A DNA stretch of 56,050 nt. Origin: Actinomadura darangshiensis (GTDB lineage Bacteria; Actinomycetota; Actinomycetes; Streptosporangiales; Streptosporangiaceae). Below, in pieces: positions 1 to 8,310 of this stretch. Every line of letters starts with the position of its first letter. Position 1 is the stretch's first letter. The notes under the pieces are model-generated. The model had not been told where the DNA came from. It made no database searches and saw only the letters and a list, made by a program, of their open reading frames with translations. The DNA lies in the NCBI RefSeq assembly GCF_004349235.1, contig NZ_SMKY01000026.1, forward strand, positions 1-56,050, written 5' to 3'. The translations under genes and the position numbers were made by a program.

Positions 1-1316
1 GGTTGCGGGAGGCCGGGCTGGGGCCGGGCCGGGGCGTCGCCATCCGCACCGGGGTCTCGCCGGAGGCGTTCGCCCTGCACATCGCCGCGCATGTGGCAGG
101 GTGCCGGGTCGTGGGCGTCCGGCCCGGATATGCCGCCGGGCAGCTCGCGCAGGTGCTGGGGACGGGCGTCGATGCCGTGATCGCCGATGCTGCGACGCCG
201 GACCTGACCGCGGCGGCGGGGCCGATCCCGGTCGTGCCGATCGGGAAGCTGATGAACGGGCGTCCGTCCTTCGACGTCCTGGGACGCCCGGACGACGTGG
301 CGCTGCTGGCCTTCACCAGCGGCAGCACCGGGCGGCCGAAGGGCTGCGCGTTCACCTACCGGGCCCTCAGCGGGCACTGGGCCTGGCAGCCGGACGCCTG
401 GGGCCGGGTCGCGATGGAGTTCGCCGCGGCGTTCGAGCGGTACATGCTGTTCGGGACGCTGGCGAGCATGGTCGTCCTGGAGTTCCTCGCGCCGTGCCTG
501 CTGGGCGGCGGAACCGCGGTGATCCCCGAGGACGACGGCCGCCCCCTGTTCCCGTACGCGATCGAGCGCTACGGGATCACCGGGTCGATCGTGACGGTGC
601 CGAGGCTCGGGCAGATGCTCGGCCTGCTGCGGGACGAGCCGGCCAACGTGGGGAGCCTGCGTGCGCTGATGGTGTCCGGGTCGCCGCTCGGCCCGCACCG
701 GCTGGCGGAGGCGGTCGAGCGGCTCGGCCCGGTCGTCTACAACGGGTACGGGCAGACGGAGGCCGGTTCGGTGTCGATGCTCACGCCCGCCGACGGGATG
801 TCGCCCTCGGTCGGGCGTCCCCACCCGGGTGTCGAGATCAGCGTCCGGGCGGGCGAGATCCAGCTGCGCAGCCCGTACATGATGGCGGGCTACTGGGACG
901 ACCCCGGGGAGACGCGGGACGTCCTGCGGGACGGCTGGCTGCGCACCCGCGACCTGGGCCGTCTCGACAACGATGGCCATCTCCACCTGGACGGCCGCGC
1001 TCGCGACGTGGTCATGGTCAACGCGATGGTCGTGTATGCGGGTCCGATCGAGCGGGTGCTGGCCGCGCATCCGGACGTCGCCGAGGCGTACGTGGCCGGG
1101 GCCCCCGACGAGGAGACCGGTGAGGCCGTGCACGCGTTCGTCGTCCCGGCCGATGGCCGCTCCCCCGACCACGCGGCGCTGAGGGCGCTCGTCCAAGGCG
1201 AATTGGGAGCCGACGGCGTGCCCCGGACGATCACGGTGGTGCCGGGGGTGCCCGCCGCCGCGAGCGGCAAGCCGGACAAGCGGGCGCTGCTCGCGGCGTA
1301 CCCGCCCCGGCTCTGA
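1..1316 (+). CDS. AMP-binding acyl-CoA/acid ligase (5' end missing)
   Basis: Member of the ANL superfamily, which adenylates a carboxylic acid and passes it to CoA or a carrier protein. The visible 437 residues carry the P-loop-like motif FTSGSTGRPKG (visible residues 104-114), NGYGQTEAG, the GYWDDP / DGWLRTRDLG segment, the hinge GRARDVVMVNAMVVY, and a C-terminal SGKPDKRAL with the usual catalytic lysine. Family members have roughly 150 residues before the P-loop, so about 50 residues lie upstream of the window and the first in-frame TTG at base 3 is not the true start. A flavoprotein gene follows after 61 bases, so it is probably the first visible gene of a tailoring-enzyme operon. The substrate cannot be read from the sequence. 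Confidence 0.9.
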   Translation, partial: LREAGLGPGRGVAIRTGVSPEAFALHIAAHVAGCRVVGVRPGYAAGQLAQVLGTGVDAVIADAATPDLTAAAGPIPVVPIGKLMNGRPSFDVLGRPDDVALLAFTSGSTGRPKGCAFTYRALSGHWAWQPDAWGRVAMEFAAAFERYMLFGTLASMVVLEFLAPCLLGGGTAVIPEDDGRPLFPYAIERYGITGSIVTVPRLGQMLGLLRDEPANVGSLRALMVSGSPLGPHRLAEAVERLGPVVYNGYGQTEAGSVSMLTPADGMSPSVGRPHPGVEISVRAGEIQLRSPYMMAGYWDDPGETRDVLRDGWLRTRDLGRLDNDGHLHLDGRARDVVMVNAMVVYAGPIERVLAAHPDVAEAYVAGAPDEETGEAVHAFVVPADGRSPDHAALRALVQGELGADGVPRTITVVPGVPAAASGKPDKRALLAAYPPRL

Positions 1317-1377
1317 TCGACTTCTGAGATTCCGCGCCTTGACTGGGGGTTGAGCGTTCAACCACCTGGAGGGTGTC

Positions 1378-2943
1378 GTGCGAACTCAACCCCTGGAGTA
1401 CCTGGTCATCGGCGCCGGCCCGGCGGGCCTGCAACTGGGCTGCTTCCTGGCGAAGGCGGGCCGGCGGTATCTGATCCTGGAGGCGGGCGAGGGGCCCGGC
1501 ACGTTCTTCAAAACCTACCCCCGGCACCGCACGCTCATCTCCAACAACAAGAAGCACACCGGGACCGACGACCCGGAGCTCAACCTGCGCATGGACTGGA
1601 ACTCGCTGCTGTCCGACGACCCTGAGCTCGTGTTCACCCGCTACAGCGACCGGTACTTCCCCGCCGCCGACGACTTCGTCCGCTACCTGGCCGACTTCAC
1701 CGAACGCCACCGCCTGAACGTCGCCTACGGAACCCGGGCCGCGCACATCACGCGGGACGGGGACGGGTTCCATGTCACCGACGACCAGGGCGGCACGCAC
1801 GCGGCCGAGCGGGTGATCGTCGCGAGCGGCTTCTCGAAGCCGAACGTCCCGCCCGTGCCGGGAATCGAGACGGCCGAGCTGTACGGCGAGCACTCCACCG
1901 ACCCCCGCGCGTACGTGAACAAGCGCGTTCTGGTCCTCGGCAAGGGGAACTCGGCGTTCGAGACGGCGGAGAACCTGATCGAGACGGCCGCGGTGATCCA
2001 CGTCGCCGGGCCGCACTCGGTGAAGCTCGCGTGGCGGACGCACTTCGTCGGGCACCTGCGCGCCGTCAACAACAACTTCCTCGACACCTACCAGCTGAAG
2101 TCGCAGAACGCGATCCTGGACGGCGAGGTCAGGCACATCGAGCGGCAGGCCGACGGCCGCTACCTGGCGACGGTGGCGTTCACCCGCGCCGACGAGGTCA
2201 CCAAGGACATCCCCTACGACCACGTGATCGTCTGCACCGGGTTCCGGATCGACGCGTCCGTCTTCGGCGACGGCTGCCGGCCGGAGCTGACGATCTCCGA
2301 CCGGTTCCCCGCGCTCACCCCCGCCTACGAGTCCGTCAACGTCCCCGGCCTGTACTTCGCCGGGACGCTGACGCAGTCGCGCGACTTCAAGCGCGGCACC
2401 AGCGGCTTCATCCACGGCTACCGGTACGGGGTGCGGGCGCTGCACCGCTTCCTTGAGCGGCGGTACCACGGCGTGCAGTGGCCCGGCCGGGCGCTGACCG
2501 CCGATCCCGCGGAGCTGGCGGCGGCGGTGCTGGCCCGGGTCAACCGCAGCTCCGGGCTGTGGCAGCAGTTCGGCACGCTCGCCGACATGATCGTCCTGGA
2601 CGGGCGGGGCGGGGGCCGCTACCTCGAAGAGGTGCCGGCCGACGCCGGCGAGCCGCCCGAGGCCGCGCCCGGCGGCCACTTCACCATCACGCTGGACTAC
2701 GGGCCCGACCACGACAAGACCGACCCGTTCGACATCTCGGTCGCGCGGATCAGGCAGAGCGACTCCGGGCGTGCGCACGAGGGCCACTACCTGCATCCGA
2801 TCGTCCGGCACCACCGGGACGGCTCGGTCGTGGCCGTCCACCACGTCACCGAGAACCTGGAGAACGAGTGGACCTCGCAGGAGGTCCACGTCGAGCCGCT
2901 GCGGGCGTTCTTCGCCCGGCAGACCGCCGCCTCCACGGTGTGA
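1378..2943 (+). CDS. FAD/NAD(P)-dependent monooxygenase-like flavoprotein (FOXRED2-like)
   Basis: A 521-residue flavoprotein. The N-terminal FAD motif is VIGAGPAGLQLGCFLAKAG; a second Rossmann motif VLVLGKGNSAFETAEN near residue 180 binds NAD(P)H. The segment FFKTYPRHRTLISNNKKH is typical of the bacterial relatives of human FOXRED2, a subgroup of flavin monooxygenase-like proteins. The last ~150 residues (from about residue 370) form a family-specific tail of unknown role. The GTG start has a GGAGG about 6 bases upstream. The stop is 2 bases before the next ATG, so it is cotranscribed with the FMN oxidase and P450. N- or C-hydroxylation is plausible but not shown. Confidence 0.85.
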   Translation: MRTQPLEYLVIGAGPAGLQLGCFLAKAGRRYLILEAGEGPGTFFKTYPRHRTLISNNKKHTGTDDPELNLRMDWNSLLSDDPELVFTRYSDRYFPAADDFVRYLADFTERHRLNVAYGTRAAHITRDGDGFHVTDDQGGTHAAERVIVASGFSKPNVPPVPGIETAELYGEHSTDPRAYVNKRVLVLGKGNSAFETAENLIETAAVIHVAGPHSVKLAWRTHFVGHLRAVNNNFLDTYQLKSQNAILDGEVRHIERQADGRYLATVAFTRADEVTKDIPYDHVIVCTGFRIDASVFGDGCRPELTISDRFPALTPAYESVNVPGLYFAGTLTQSRDFKRGTSGFIHGYRYGVRALHRFLERRYHGVQWPGRALTADPAELAAAVLARVNRSSGLWQQFGTLADMIVLDGRGGGRYLEEVPADAGEPPEAAPGGHFTITLDYGPDHDKTDPFDISVARIRQSDSGRAHEGHYLHPIVRHHRDGSVVAVHHVTENLENEWTSQEVHVEPLRAFFARQTAASTV

Positions 2944-2945
2944 CC

Positions 2946-3986
2946 ATGCGGTTCACCCTGCGGGAGGTCGAGGCCGCCGCCCGGGAGCGCCTCGACCCGG
3001 TGCACTACGACTACTTCGCGGGCGGGGCCGGCGACGAGGTCACGCTGCGCGCCAACGAGGCCGCGTTCGAACGGCTCGCGCTGCTCCCCCACGTCCTGCG
3101 CGGCACCGCGAAGCCCGAGCTGGGCGTCACGCTGCTCGGCGGCCGCGCGTCGATGCCCGTCCTCATCGCGCCGACCGCGTTCCACCGGCTCGCCGACCCC
3201 GAGGGCGAGCGGGCCACGGCGCGGGCCGCGGCCGCGGCGGAGACGATCATGATGGTGAGCATGGCGTCGACCGTCGCCGTCGGGGACGTCGCGGCGGCGG
3301 CGCCCGGGGCGCGGCTGTGGTTCCAGCTCTTCATCCAGCCCGACATGGCGTTCACCGAGGCGCTCGTCAGACGCGCGGAGGCGGCCGGGTGCGGCGCGCT
3401 CGTCGTCACCGCCGACTCGCCGGTCTTCGGCACGCGTGGGCGGGACGAGCGCAACGGCTTCCGCGACCTGCCCGATGGCCTGTGCTGCGAGAACATGCGG
3501 GACGGCGACCGGGTGCGTGAGATCGCCTTCTCCCCGGCGGTCTCGTGGGAGCACCTCGACCGGCTGCGGGAGATCACGTCGCTGCCGGTCGTGCTGAAGG
3601 GCGTCCTGCATCCGGCGGACGCGCGGGCGGCGCTCGACCACGGTGTCTCCGCCCTGTTCGTCTCCAACCACGGCGGACGCCAGCTCGACACGGCCCCGGC
3701 CGCCGTCGACGCCCTGCCGGAGATCGTGGACGCGGTCGGCGGAGCGGTCCCCGTCCTGCTGGACGGCGGGGTCCGGCGCGGCACCGACGTGCTGAAGGCG
3801 CTCGCGCTCGGCGCGGACGCGGTCGCGGTCGGCCGTCCCGTCGTCTGGGGCCTGGCGGCGGACGGCGAGCGGGGCGCCCGCCGCGTGCTCGGCCTGCTGC
3901 GCGCGGAGGTCGAGGAGGCGCTGACCCTGTGCGGCCTGGCCTCCGTCCGCGACCTGGAACCGGGCATGGTGCGGCGGCCATGGTGA
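2946..3986 (+). CDS. FMN-dependent alpha-hydroxy-acid oxidase, 4-hydroxymandelate-oxidase-like
   Basis: A 346-residue TIM-barrel flavoenzyme of the glycolate oxidase / lactate dehydrogenase family, oxidising an alpha-hydroxy acid to the 2-oxo acid. Visible signatures: DYFAGGAGDE near residue 22, IAPTAFHRLADPEGE for FMN contacts, WFQLFIQ, the substrate/FMN lysine in LPVVLKG, the catalytic SNHGGRQLD, and the phosphate-binding LLDGGVRRG. Overall layout and length resemble Hmo, which makes 4-hydroxyphenylglyoxylate for arylglycine synthesis (recalled, not searched). No HmaS or HpgT partner is in view, so an arylglycine role is only a hypothesis. Its stop overlaps the P450 start by 7 bases, suggesting translational coupling. 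Confidence 0.85.
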   Translation: MRFTLREVEAAARERLDPVHYDYFAGGAGDEVTLRANEAAFERLALLPHVLRGTAKPELGVTLLGGRASMPVLIAPTAFHRLADPEGERATARAAAAAETIMMVSMASTVAVGDVAAAAPGARLWFQLFIQPDMAFTEALVRRAEAAGCGALVVTADSPVFGTRGRDERNGFRDLPDGLCCENMRDGDRVREIAFSPAVSWEHLDRLREITSLPVVLKGVLHPADARAALDHGVSALFVSNHGGRQLDTAPAAVDALPEIVDAVGGAVPVLLDGGVRRGTDVLKALALGADAVAVGRPVVWGLAADGERGARRVLGLLRAEVEEALTLCGLASVRDLEPGMVRRPW

Positions 3987-5344
3987 TCGCGCCCGTGGTG
4001 ATCGCGGCCCTCGCCGCCGTGCTGGTGAGCCTGCCGTGGTGGCTCCCCGGCCGCGTCGTGGCGTTGCGCGGATGGCTGTTCGCCCGGATCAACGGGGACG
4101 AGGGCATCGCCGTCCCCGGTGACCTGGTCGGCGTCGAGCACTTCAGGGACGTGTACTCCCACCCGGCCGCCGGGGGCCGGAGCAGGGGCGCCGCCCTGTC
4201 GGACCTGTTCTGGTACTGGCTCTCGCCCGGCGCGCACGTCCACCAGGAGCATCTGGAGGCGGGCGAGCGGTACGACGAGGTCGCCCGCACCACCCGCCGG
4301 TTCCTCGCCGTTCCAAGATCGGATGTCGAGGAGCTGACGCGCCGCTGCGTCGCCCAGGTCATGCGCGAGGAAGCGACCGGAGTAAGGCTCGTGCGGCTGC
4401 GCGACCTGATGATGCCGGTCTGGGCCGCGTTCTACTACGAGCTGGTCTTCGGGGAGCCGTGCCCGCCGGCGGCCCGCGATCTGATCGTCGGCAACGCGGA
4501 CGACGTCGTCACCGCGCTGAAGTGCTGCGGGCTACGGCATATGGACCGGCGCCGCCGCCTGACCCGCTACCTCGCCGGGCGGCTGGCCGACGTCCGGCAC
4601 CCGCTCCCGAACGGCCTCTCCCCCGAGGAGCAGGCCTTCTACCTGCAGGGCACGTTCTTCAACACGGCGGTCGTCCAGATGTCGGAGGCCACGGCGCACC
4701 TGCTCATGGTCATGGCACGCCACCCCGGCGCCGCCGCGGCGGCGCTGGCCGACGACGACCGCGACCTCGACCAGGTGATCCAGGAGACGCTGCGGCTCTA
4801 CCCGCTGTTCGGTATCGCGCACCGCATCACCACCGGCGACATCGACGCCGGCGGTGCCGCGACGATCCCCGAGGGCTCGGTGCTGTGCTTCTCCTATCCC
4901 GACTTCCATCGCGCCGGCCACGACGACCCCGGCCGCTTCGACCCCGGCCGCTTCGGGGACGGCGCGGCGGCCAAGGACATGAACCACATCCCGTTCGGCG
5001 TCGCCGCCAACCGGCCCTGCCCGGCGTGGCGGCTGGCGCCCATCACGATGCGCGTCGCGGCCCGCGAAGTGCTGCACCGCTGCGCGCTCGCGACGTCCGC
5101 CGAGCACACCCGGTCACTGCCCAGCCGAGGGCCCTGCCTGCTCGTCCCGCGCGGAGCCCCGGCCCGGTCACGGCGCGCGGCGCTGCTGTTCATCTGGACG
5201 CGCGACCGGGTCGAGGACGTGTCGCGCGGCCTCGTCCAGCTCGTCCTCGGCACCTACATGGTCTGGGACGCCCGCAGGCAGCGGCTCTGCGAACGTCATT
5301 TCGCCCGAGCGGAGGAGACCCATGCTCCATCTCGCGGCCCGTGA
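3980..5344 (+). CDS. Cytochrome P450, N-terminally anchored, unusual heme loop
   Basis: A 454-residue P450 with an N-terminal hydrophobic segment (VVIAALAAVLVSLPWWLPG) that looks like a membrane anchor, rare in bacterial P450s. The K-helix ExxR is ETLRLYP at about residue 269. The heme loop reads IPFGVAANRPCPAWRLAP: the thiolate Cys (about residue 347) is present, but the usual FGxGxHxCxG glycines are replaced by alanines. About 100 residues follow the Cys, longer than usual. ATG 3980 overlaps the preceding gene by 7 bases; the long open frame upstream is only an overlap with that gene. Probably the oxidative partner of the other operon enzymes. Confidence 0.85.
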   Translation: MVIAPVVIAALAAVLVSLPWWLPGRVVALRGWLFARINGDEGIAVPGDLVGVEHFRDVYSHPAAGGRSRGAALSDLFWYWLSPGAHVHQEHLEAGERYDEVARTTRRFLAVPRSDVEELTRRCVAQVMREEATGVRLVRLRDLMMPVWAAFYYELVFGEPCPPAARDLIVGNADDVVTALKCCGLRHMDRRRRLTRYLAGRLADVRHPLPNGLSPEEQAFYLQGTFFNTAVVQMSEATAHLLMVMARHPGAAAAALADDDRDLDQVIQETLRLYPLFGIAHRITTGDIDAGGAATIPEGSVLCFSYPDFHRAGHDDPGRFDPGRFGDGAAAKDMNHIPFGVAANRPCPAWRLAPITMRVAAREVLHRCALATSAEHTRSLPSRGPCLLVPRGAPARSRRAALLFIWTRDRVEDVSRGLVQLVLGTYMVWDARRQRLCERHFARAEETHAPSRGP

Positions 5345-5361
5345 TGATCCTGATCTTCGTG
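5322..5361 (+). pseudogene. 5' stub of a fifth operon gene, cut by the TnpB element
   Basis: An ATG at 5322 is preceded by a textbook ribosome-binding site, GGAGG at 5311-5315 with a 6-base spacer, and overlaps the P450 stop as the other genes of this operon overlap. It encodes MLHLAARDDPDLRG, then runs into what looks like the right end of the TnpB element (hairpin at 5372-5387). Beyond that point the frame is antisense element sequence. I infer a further operon gene was truncated by insertion; no continuation is recognisable on the other side of the element, so its remainder is lost or too diverged. The exact junction is uncertain by about 15 bases. Confidence 0.45.
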
Positions 5362-5550
5362 GCCTTCGCTTCCCGCCCGGAGGCGGGTCCTTCCCTCGCG
5401 GGTCGGTGTTCCTGGTTCAACGGGCCGTGCCTCCCCAGAAGATTCCGGGGCTGGACTTACCGGCCCTCCACAGGCGTTTTACCTCTCGGCGAGCCCCGCC
5501 GCGAGGATGTTCTTCGCCGCGTTGACGTCACGGTCGTGGCTCATGCCGCA
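5362..5550 (-). ncRNA. Candidate omega (reRNA) guide RNA of TnpB
   Basis: TnpB nucleases use an RNA made from the 3' end of tnpB and the right end of the element, with guide sequence taken from flanking DNA. Downstream of the tnpB stop (minus strand) lie about 115 bases of GC-rich non-coding sequence containing the conserved-looking GTTGAACCAGGAACACC and a terminal hairpin (5372-5387), as expected for the scaffold 3' end. The guide would then be read from positions just below about 5362, inside the P450/stub junction. Boundaries are inferred from the known architecture, not measured. Confidence 0.45.
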
Positions 5551-6585
5551 CTGCGGGCACATCCAGGACCGCACGTTCAGCGGCATCTTGCCGTTCACGT
5601 GCCCGCAGCCGCGCGTGGAGCACAGCTTCGAGGACGGAAACCAGCGGTCCACCAGCAGCAACTCGCGGCCGTACCAGCCGGTCTTGTACTCCAGCATGCT
5701 CCGCAACTCGCTCCAGGCAGCGTCGGAGATCGCGCGGGCCAGCGAGCGGTTGGCGAGCATGTTCCGAACCGTCAGGTCATCGATGGCCAGTGCTTGGTTT
5801 TCGCGTACCAGCCTCGTGGACAGCTTGTGCAGGTGATCCCGGCGCCGGTCGGCGATCCGCGCATGGATCTTGGCGACCCGCTGCCGGGCCCTGTTCCGGT
5901 TCGCTGACCCCTTCGCCTTGCGGGACATGTGCTTGCAAGCCTTGGCCAGCTTGCGGCGGTCGGCACGCTCGTAACGCGGGTTGGACACCTTCTCCCCGGT
6001 GGACAGGGTCACCAGGTACTCCAAACCGGCATCGAGCCCCACGCTCGCCCTGGTCGTCGGCAGAGCGGCGATGACCTCCTCCACAAGGATGGACACGAAC
6101 CAGCGTCCGACCGGATCACAGGAAACCGTGACCGTGGACGGCCGGGCGCCCTCGGGGAGCGGGCGGTGCCAGCGGATCGCCAGCGGCTCGGACATCTTCG
6201 CCAGCGTCAGCCGCTCATCGCGGAAGGTGAAGGCGTTGCCGGCGAACGCCGCCGACCTGCGAGACTTCTTCCGGTTCTTGAACCGCGGGTACCGCGCCCG
6301 CTTGGCGAAGAAGTTGTTGAACGCGACCTGCTGAGCCCGCAGCACCTGCTGGAGCGGCACATTCGACACCTCGCGCAGGAACGACAGTTCGTCGTCCTGC
6401 TTCCAAGCGGTGAGCCACTTCGCCGTGTCCACGTACGAGGTGGCCATGCCTTCCTCGGCGTACCGGCGGGTGCGTTCGGCCAACGCCTTGTTCCACACCA
6501 GGCGCACGCACCCGAACGTGCGGTTCAGCAGATCCGCCTGCTCGGGGGTGGGATAGAAGCGGTACTTGTACGCCCGCTTCACCAT
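5479..6585 (-). CDS. tnpB: TnpB RNA-guided nuclease (OrfB family)
   Basis: A 368-residue protein from the chosen ATG (MVKRAYKYRFYPTPEQ, the usual family start); in-frame ATG 6594 and GTG 6603 are alternatives and none has a good ribosome-binding site. N-terminal OrfB helix-turn-helix domain, then a RuvC domain with VGLDAGLEY (D185), AIDDLTVRNM (269-270) and DRDVNAAKNIL (D351/D353). Where TnpBs normally have ED, this one has DD, so the middle catalytic Glu is Asp. The zinc ribbon is CSTRGC...CPQC, with the first pair spaced CX4C instead of CX2C. Length is full, so it is probably expressed, but cleavage activity is uncertain given the Glu-to-Asp change. Confidence 0.88.
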   Translation of the reverse strand: MVKRAYKYRFYPTPEQADLLNRTFGCVRLVWNKALAERTRRYAEEGMATSYVDTAKWLTAWKQDDELSFLREVSNVPLQQVLRAQQVAFNNFFAKRARYPRFKNRKKSRRSAAFAGNAFTFRDERLTLAKMSEPLAIRWHRPLPEGARPSTVTVSCDPVGRWFVSILVEEVIAALPTTRASVGLDAGLEYLVTLSTGEKVSNPRYERADRRKLAKACKHMSRKAKGSANRNRARQRVAKIHARIADRRRDHLHKLSTRLVRENQALAIDDLTVRNMLANRSLARAISDAAWSELRSMLEYKTGWYGRELLLVDRWFPSSKLCSTRGCGHVNGKMPLNVRSWMCPQCGMSHDRDVNAAKNILAAGLAER

Positions 6586-6745
6586 CCGGCTCATGACTAA
6601 CACGATACAGCATGATCATGTCAGAAGCCCACCTCACCGCAAACTCAAGACGGGTCTGCGACGATTTCGGTTCAAATTTAAAGGAGATTGTCCACTACTG
6701 ACCGGACCTCTGGCCGCCGTCCGGCGGCGGTGGGAGCGTTGTCGC

Positions 6746-7432
6746 GTGGCCGATTCCACGAGTCCCGGCGCCCCGCCACGCCGGCTGCTGCTCGTCGAGG
6801 ACGACCGCGAGCTCGCCCGGATGCTCGCCGCGCTGTTCGGCGATGAGGGCTACGCGGTCGAACAGGCGGCGGAGGGCCAGCGCGGGCTGCACCTCGGGCT
6901 GAGCCACCACTACGACGTGCTGATCATCGACCGCGGGCTGCCGGCGCTGGACGGCGTCGAGCTGCTGCGCCGGCTGCGCCGGCAGGGCGTCACGGTGCCG
7001 GCGCTGCTGCTGACCGCCGCCGGCACCGTCGCCGACCGGGTCGCCGGTCTCGACGCGGGCGCCGACGACTACCTGGTCAAGCCGTTCGACGTGGCGGAGC
7101 TGCTGGCCCGCGTGCGGGCGCTGCACCGCCGGCACCTCGACCTGGCCTTGGTACTGCCGCTCGGCGCGGGACGGCTCGAACCGCAGTCCCGGCTCGTCCG
7201 GTTGCCGACCGGGGAGCACGTGGAGCTGTCCGGCCGGGAGTCGCGGCTGCTGATGGCCCTCGCCACCCGGCCCCGCCAGGTGCACACGCGCGCCTCGCTC
7301 CTGCGGCGCGTGTTCGACGAGGCCCGGACGGAGTCGATCGTGGACACCTACGTCTACTACCTGCGCGGCAAGCTGGGGGCGGACATCGTCCGAACCGTGC
7401 GGGGCGTCGGCTACCGAGTCGGCGAACTGTGA
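6746..7432 (+). CDS. OmpR/PhoB-family response regulator
   Basis: A 228-residue two-domain regulator. Receiver domain: acidic pair VEDD near residue 16, phospho-acceptor Asp in LIIDRGLPALDG, and Lys in YLVKPFD. The C-terminal winged helix ends with DTYVYYLRGKLG and VRTVRGVGYRV, typical of OmpR-type DNA binding. The GTG at 6746 with GGGAG about 10 bases upstream is the best start; an in-frame ATG at 6566 would add 60 unrelated residues over the element boundary. Its stop overlaps the kinase GTG, so both proteins are made from one message. An AT-rich patch at about 6670-6695 is the likely promoter area. Confidence 0.88.
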   Translation: MADSTSPGAPPRRLLLVEDDRELARMLAALFGDEGYAVEQAAEGQRGLHLGLSHHYDVLIIDRGLPALDGVELLRRLRRQGVTVPALLLTAAGTVADRVAGLDAGADDYLVKPFDVAELLARVRALHRRHLDLALVLPLGAGRLEPQSRLVRLPTGEHVELSGRESRLLMALATRPRQVHTRASLLRRVFDEARTESIVDTYVYYLRGKLGADIVRTVRGVGYRVGEL

Positions 7433-8304
7433 GCCGGGCCCGCGGGCGCGCCGCCGTCCAGGCCGCGGGTGCCGCCATCGTGCTGCCCGCCGCACTCGGC
7501 GCGATCGCCTACCGTGCCGCCGCGTCCGGCATGGACGCCACCGCCCGGCGCAGGCTCCGGTGGGCGCTCGCCGCCGCGGGGGCCGCCCACCTGCCGGCCG
7601 CGCTGCTGAGCGGGCACCTCATCGCCCGCCGGAGGCTCGCGCCGCTGGACGAGGCGCTCGACCGGCGGCGGCGGTTCGCGGCCGAGGTGACCCACGAGCT
7701 GCGCGCCCCGATCGCCCGGCTGCACACCCGGGCCCAGCTCGCCGCCCGCGGGCTGCGCGCGGGAGCGGACGTCGCCGGGGAGATGGACCTGCTCGTCGCC
7801 GACACCGCACGGCTCGGCGAGGTGGTGGACGACGTGCTGCGGTCCGCCCGGCTCGACCGGCCGCGGTCCGGGGCCGGTCCGGTCGATCTCGCCGCGCTGG
7901 CGTCGGAGCTCGCGGCGTCCGAGCTGGTCCGGGCCGGGGAACGCGGCGTGACGATCGCGGTGTCGCGGCAGGGGCCCCGGCATGTCGTGCACGGCGCGGA
8001 GCCCGCGCTGCGGCGGCTGCTGTCCGCCCTGGTCGACAACGCGCTGGCGCACACCGGCCGAGGCGGTCACATCTGGGTGACGCTCTCCGGGACGCCCGCG
8101 AAAGTCGAGGTCACCGTCCGCGACGACGGCGACGGCCTCGATCCGGAGGACGCCGGACGGCTGTTCGCCGGGCACTCGCGCGACGGGCTGGGCCTCGCGC
8201 TCGCCCGCGAGGTGGTGGACGGCCACGGCGGCACGATCACCGCGGCCGGGCGTCCGGGCGCCGGGGCGGCGTTCACCGTCCGGCTGCCCGCCGCCTCGCG
8301 GTAG
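7429..8304 (+). CDS. Sensor histidine kinase with minimal input region
   Basis: A 291-residue membrane kinase paired with the upstream regulator by a 4-base overlap (GTGA). Two N-terminal hydrophobic segments (about residues 9-30 and 45-62) are separated by a loop of only about 15 residues, so there is no real periplasmic sensor, and HAMP is absent or vestigial. H-box FAAEVTHELRAPIARL (His near 87), N-box LVDNALAHT, G1 DDGDGLD and G2 GLGLALA are all present, so it should be catalytically competent. The signal is probably sensed in or at the membrane; the neighbouring TetR/MmpL pair may belong to its regulon, but that is inference. Confidence 0.86.
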   Translation: MSRARGRAAVQAAGAAIVLPAALGAIAYRAAASGMDATARRRLRWALAAAGAAHLPAALLSGHLIARRRLAPLDEALDRRRRFAAEVTHELRAPIARLHTRAQLAARGLRAGADVAGEMDLLVADTARLGEVVDDVLRSARLDRPRSGAGPVDLAALASELAASELVRAGERGVTIAVSRQGPRHVVHGAEPALRRLLSALVDNALAHTGRGGHIWVTLSGTPAKVEVTVRDDGDGLDPEDAGRLFAGHSRDGLGLALAREVVDGHGGTITAAGRPGAGAAFTVRLPAASR

Positions 8305-8310
8305 CGGCGC

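Larger units (their letters stand above)
5362..6640 (-). mobile_element. IS200/IS605-superfamily TnpB-only element
   Basis: Contains a full-length tnpB and no tnpA, as in IS1341-type elements that move only with help in trans. The right end (low coordinates) has the stable hairpin CCCGCC-CGGA-GGCGGG at 5372-5387 and, read on the minus strand, the string GTTGAACCAGGAACACC at about 5406-5422, which I recall at the same place in many actinomycete TnpB elements. The left end was not located: sequence beyond 6603 is abruptly AT-richer without a clear boundary, so 6640 is a guess. Flanks are the P450 operon on one side and a two-component system on the other. Confidence 0.6.

Noticed and set aside
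101..1123. Long open frame inside the ligase gene on the same strand
   Set aside because: It is a second-frame shadow, arginine/alanine/glycine-rich and without domain motifs.
1231..2889. Long minus-strand open frame opposite the FOXRED2-like gene
   Set aside because: Antisense shadow typical of high GC; composition is Val/Asp/Arg-rich with no family features.
5375..5402. Hairpin region after P450 as a simple terminator
   Set aside because: The context (TnpB right end with conserved tail) fits the omega RNA end better, although it could still stop transcription.
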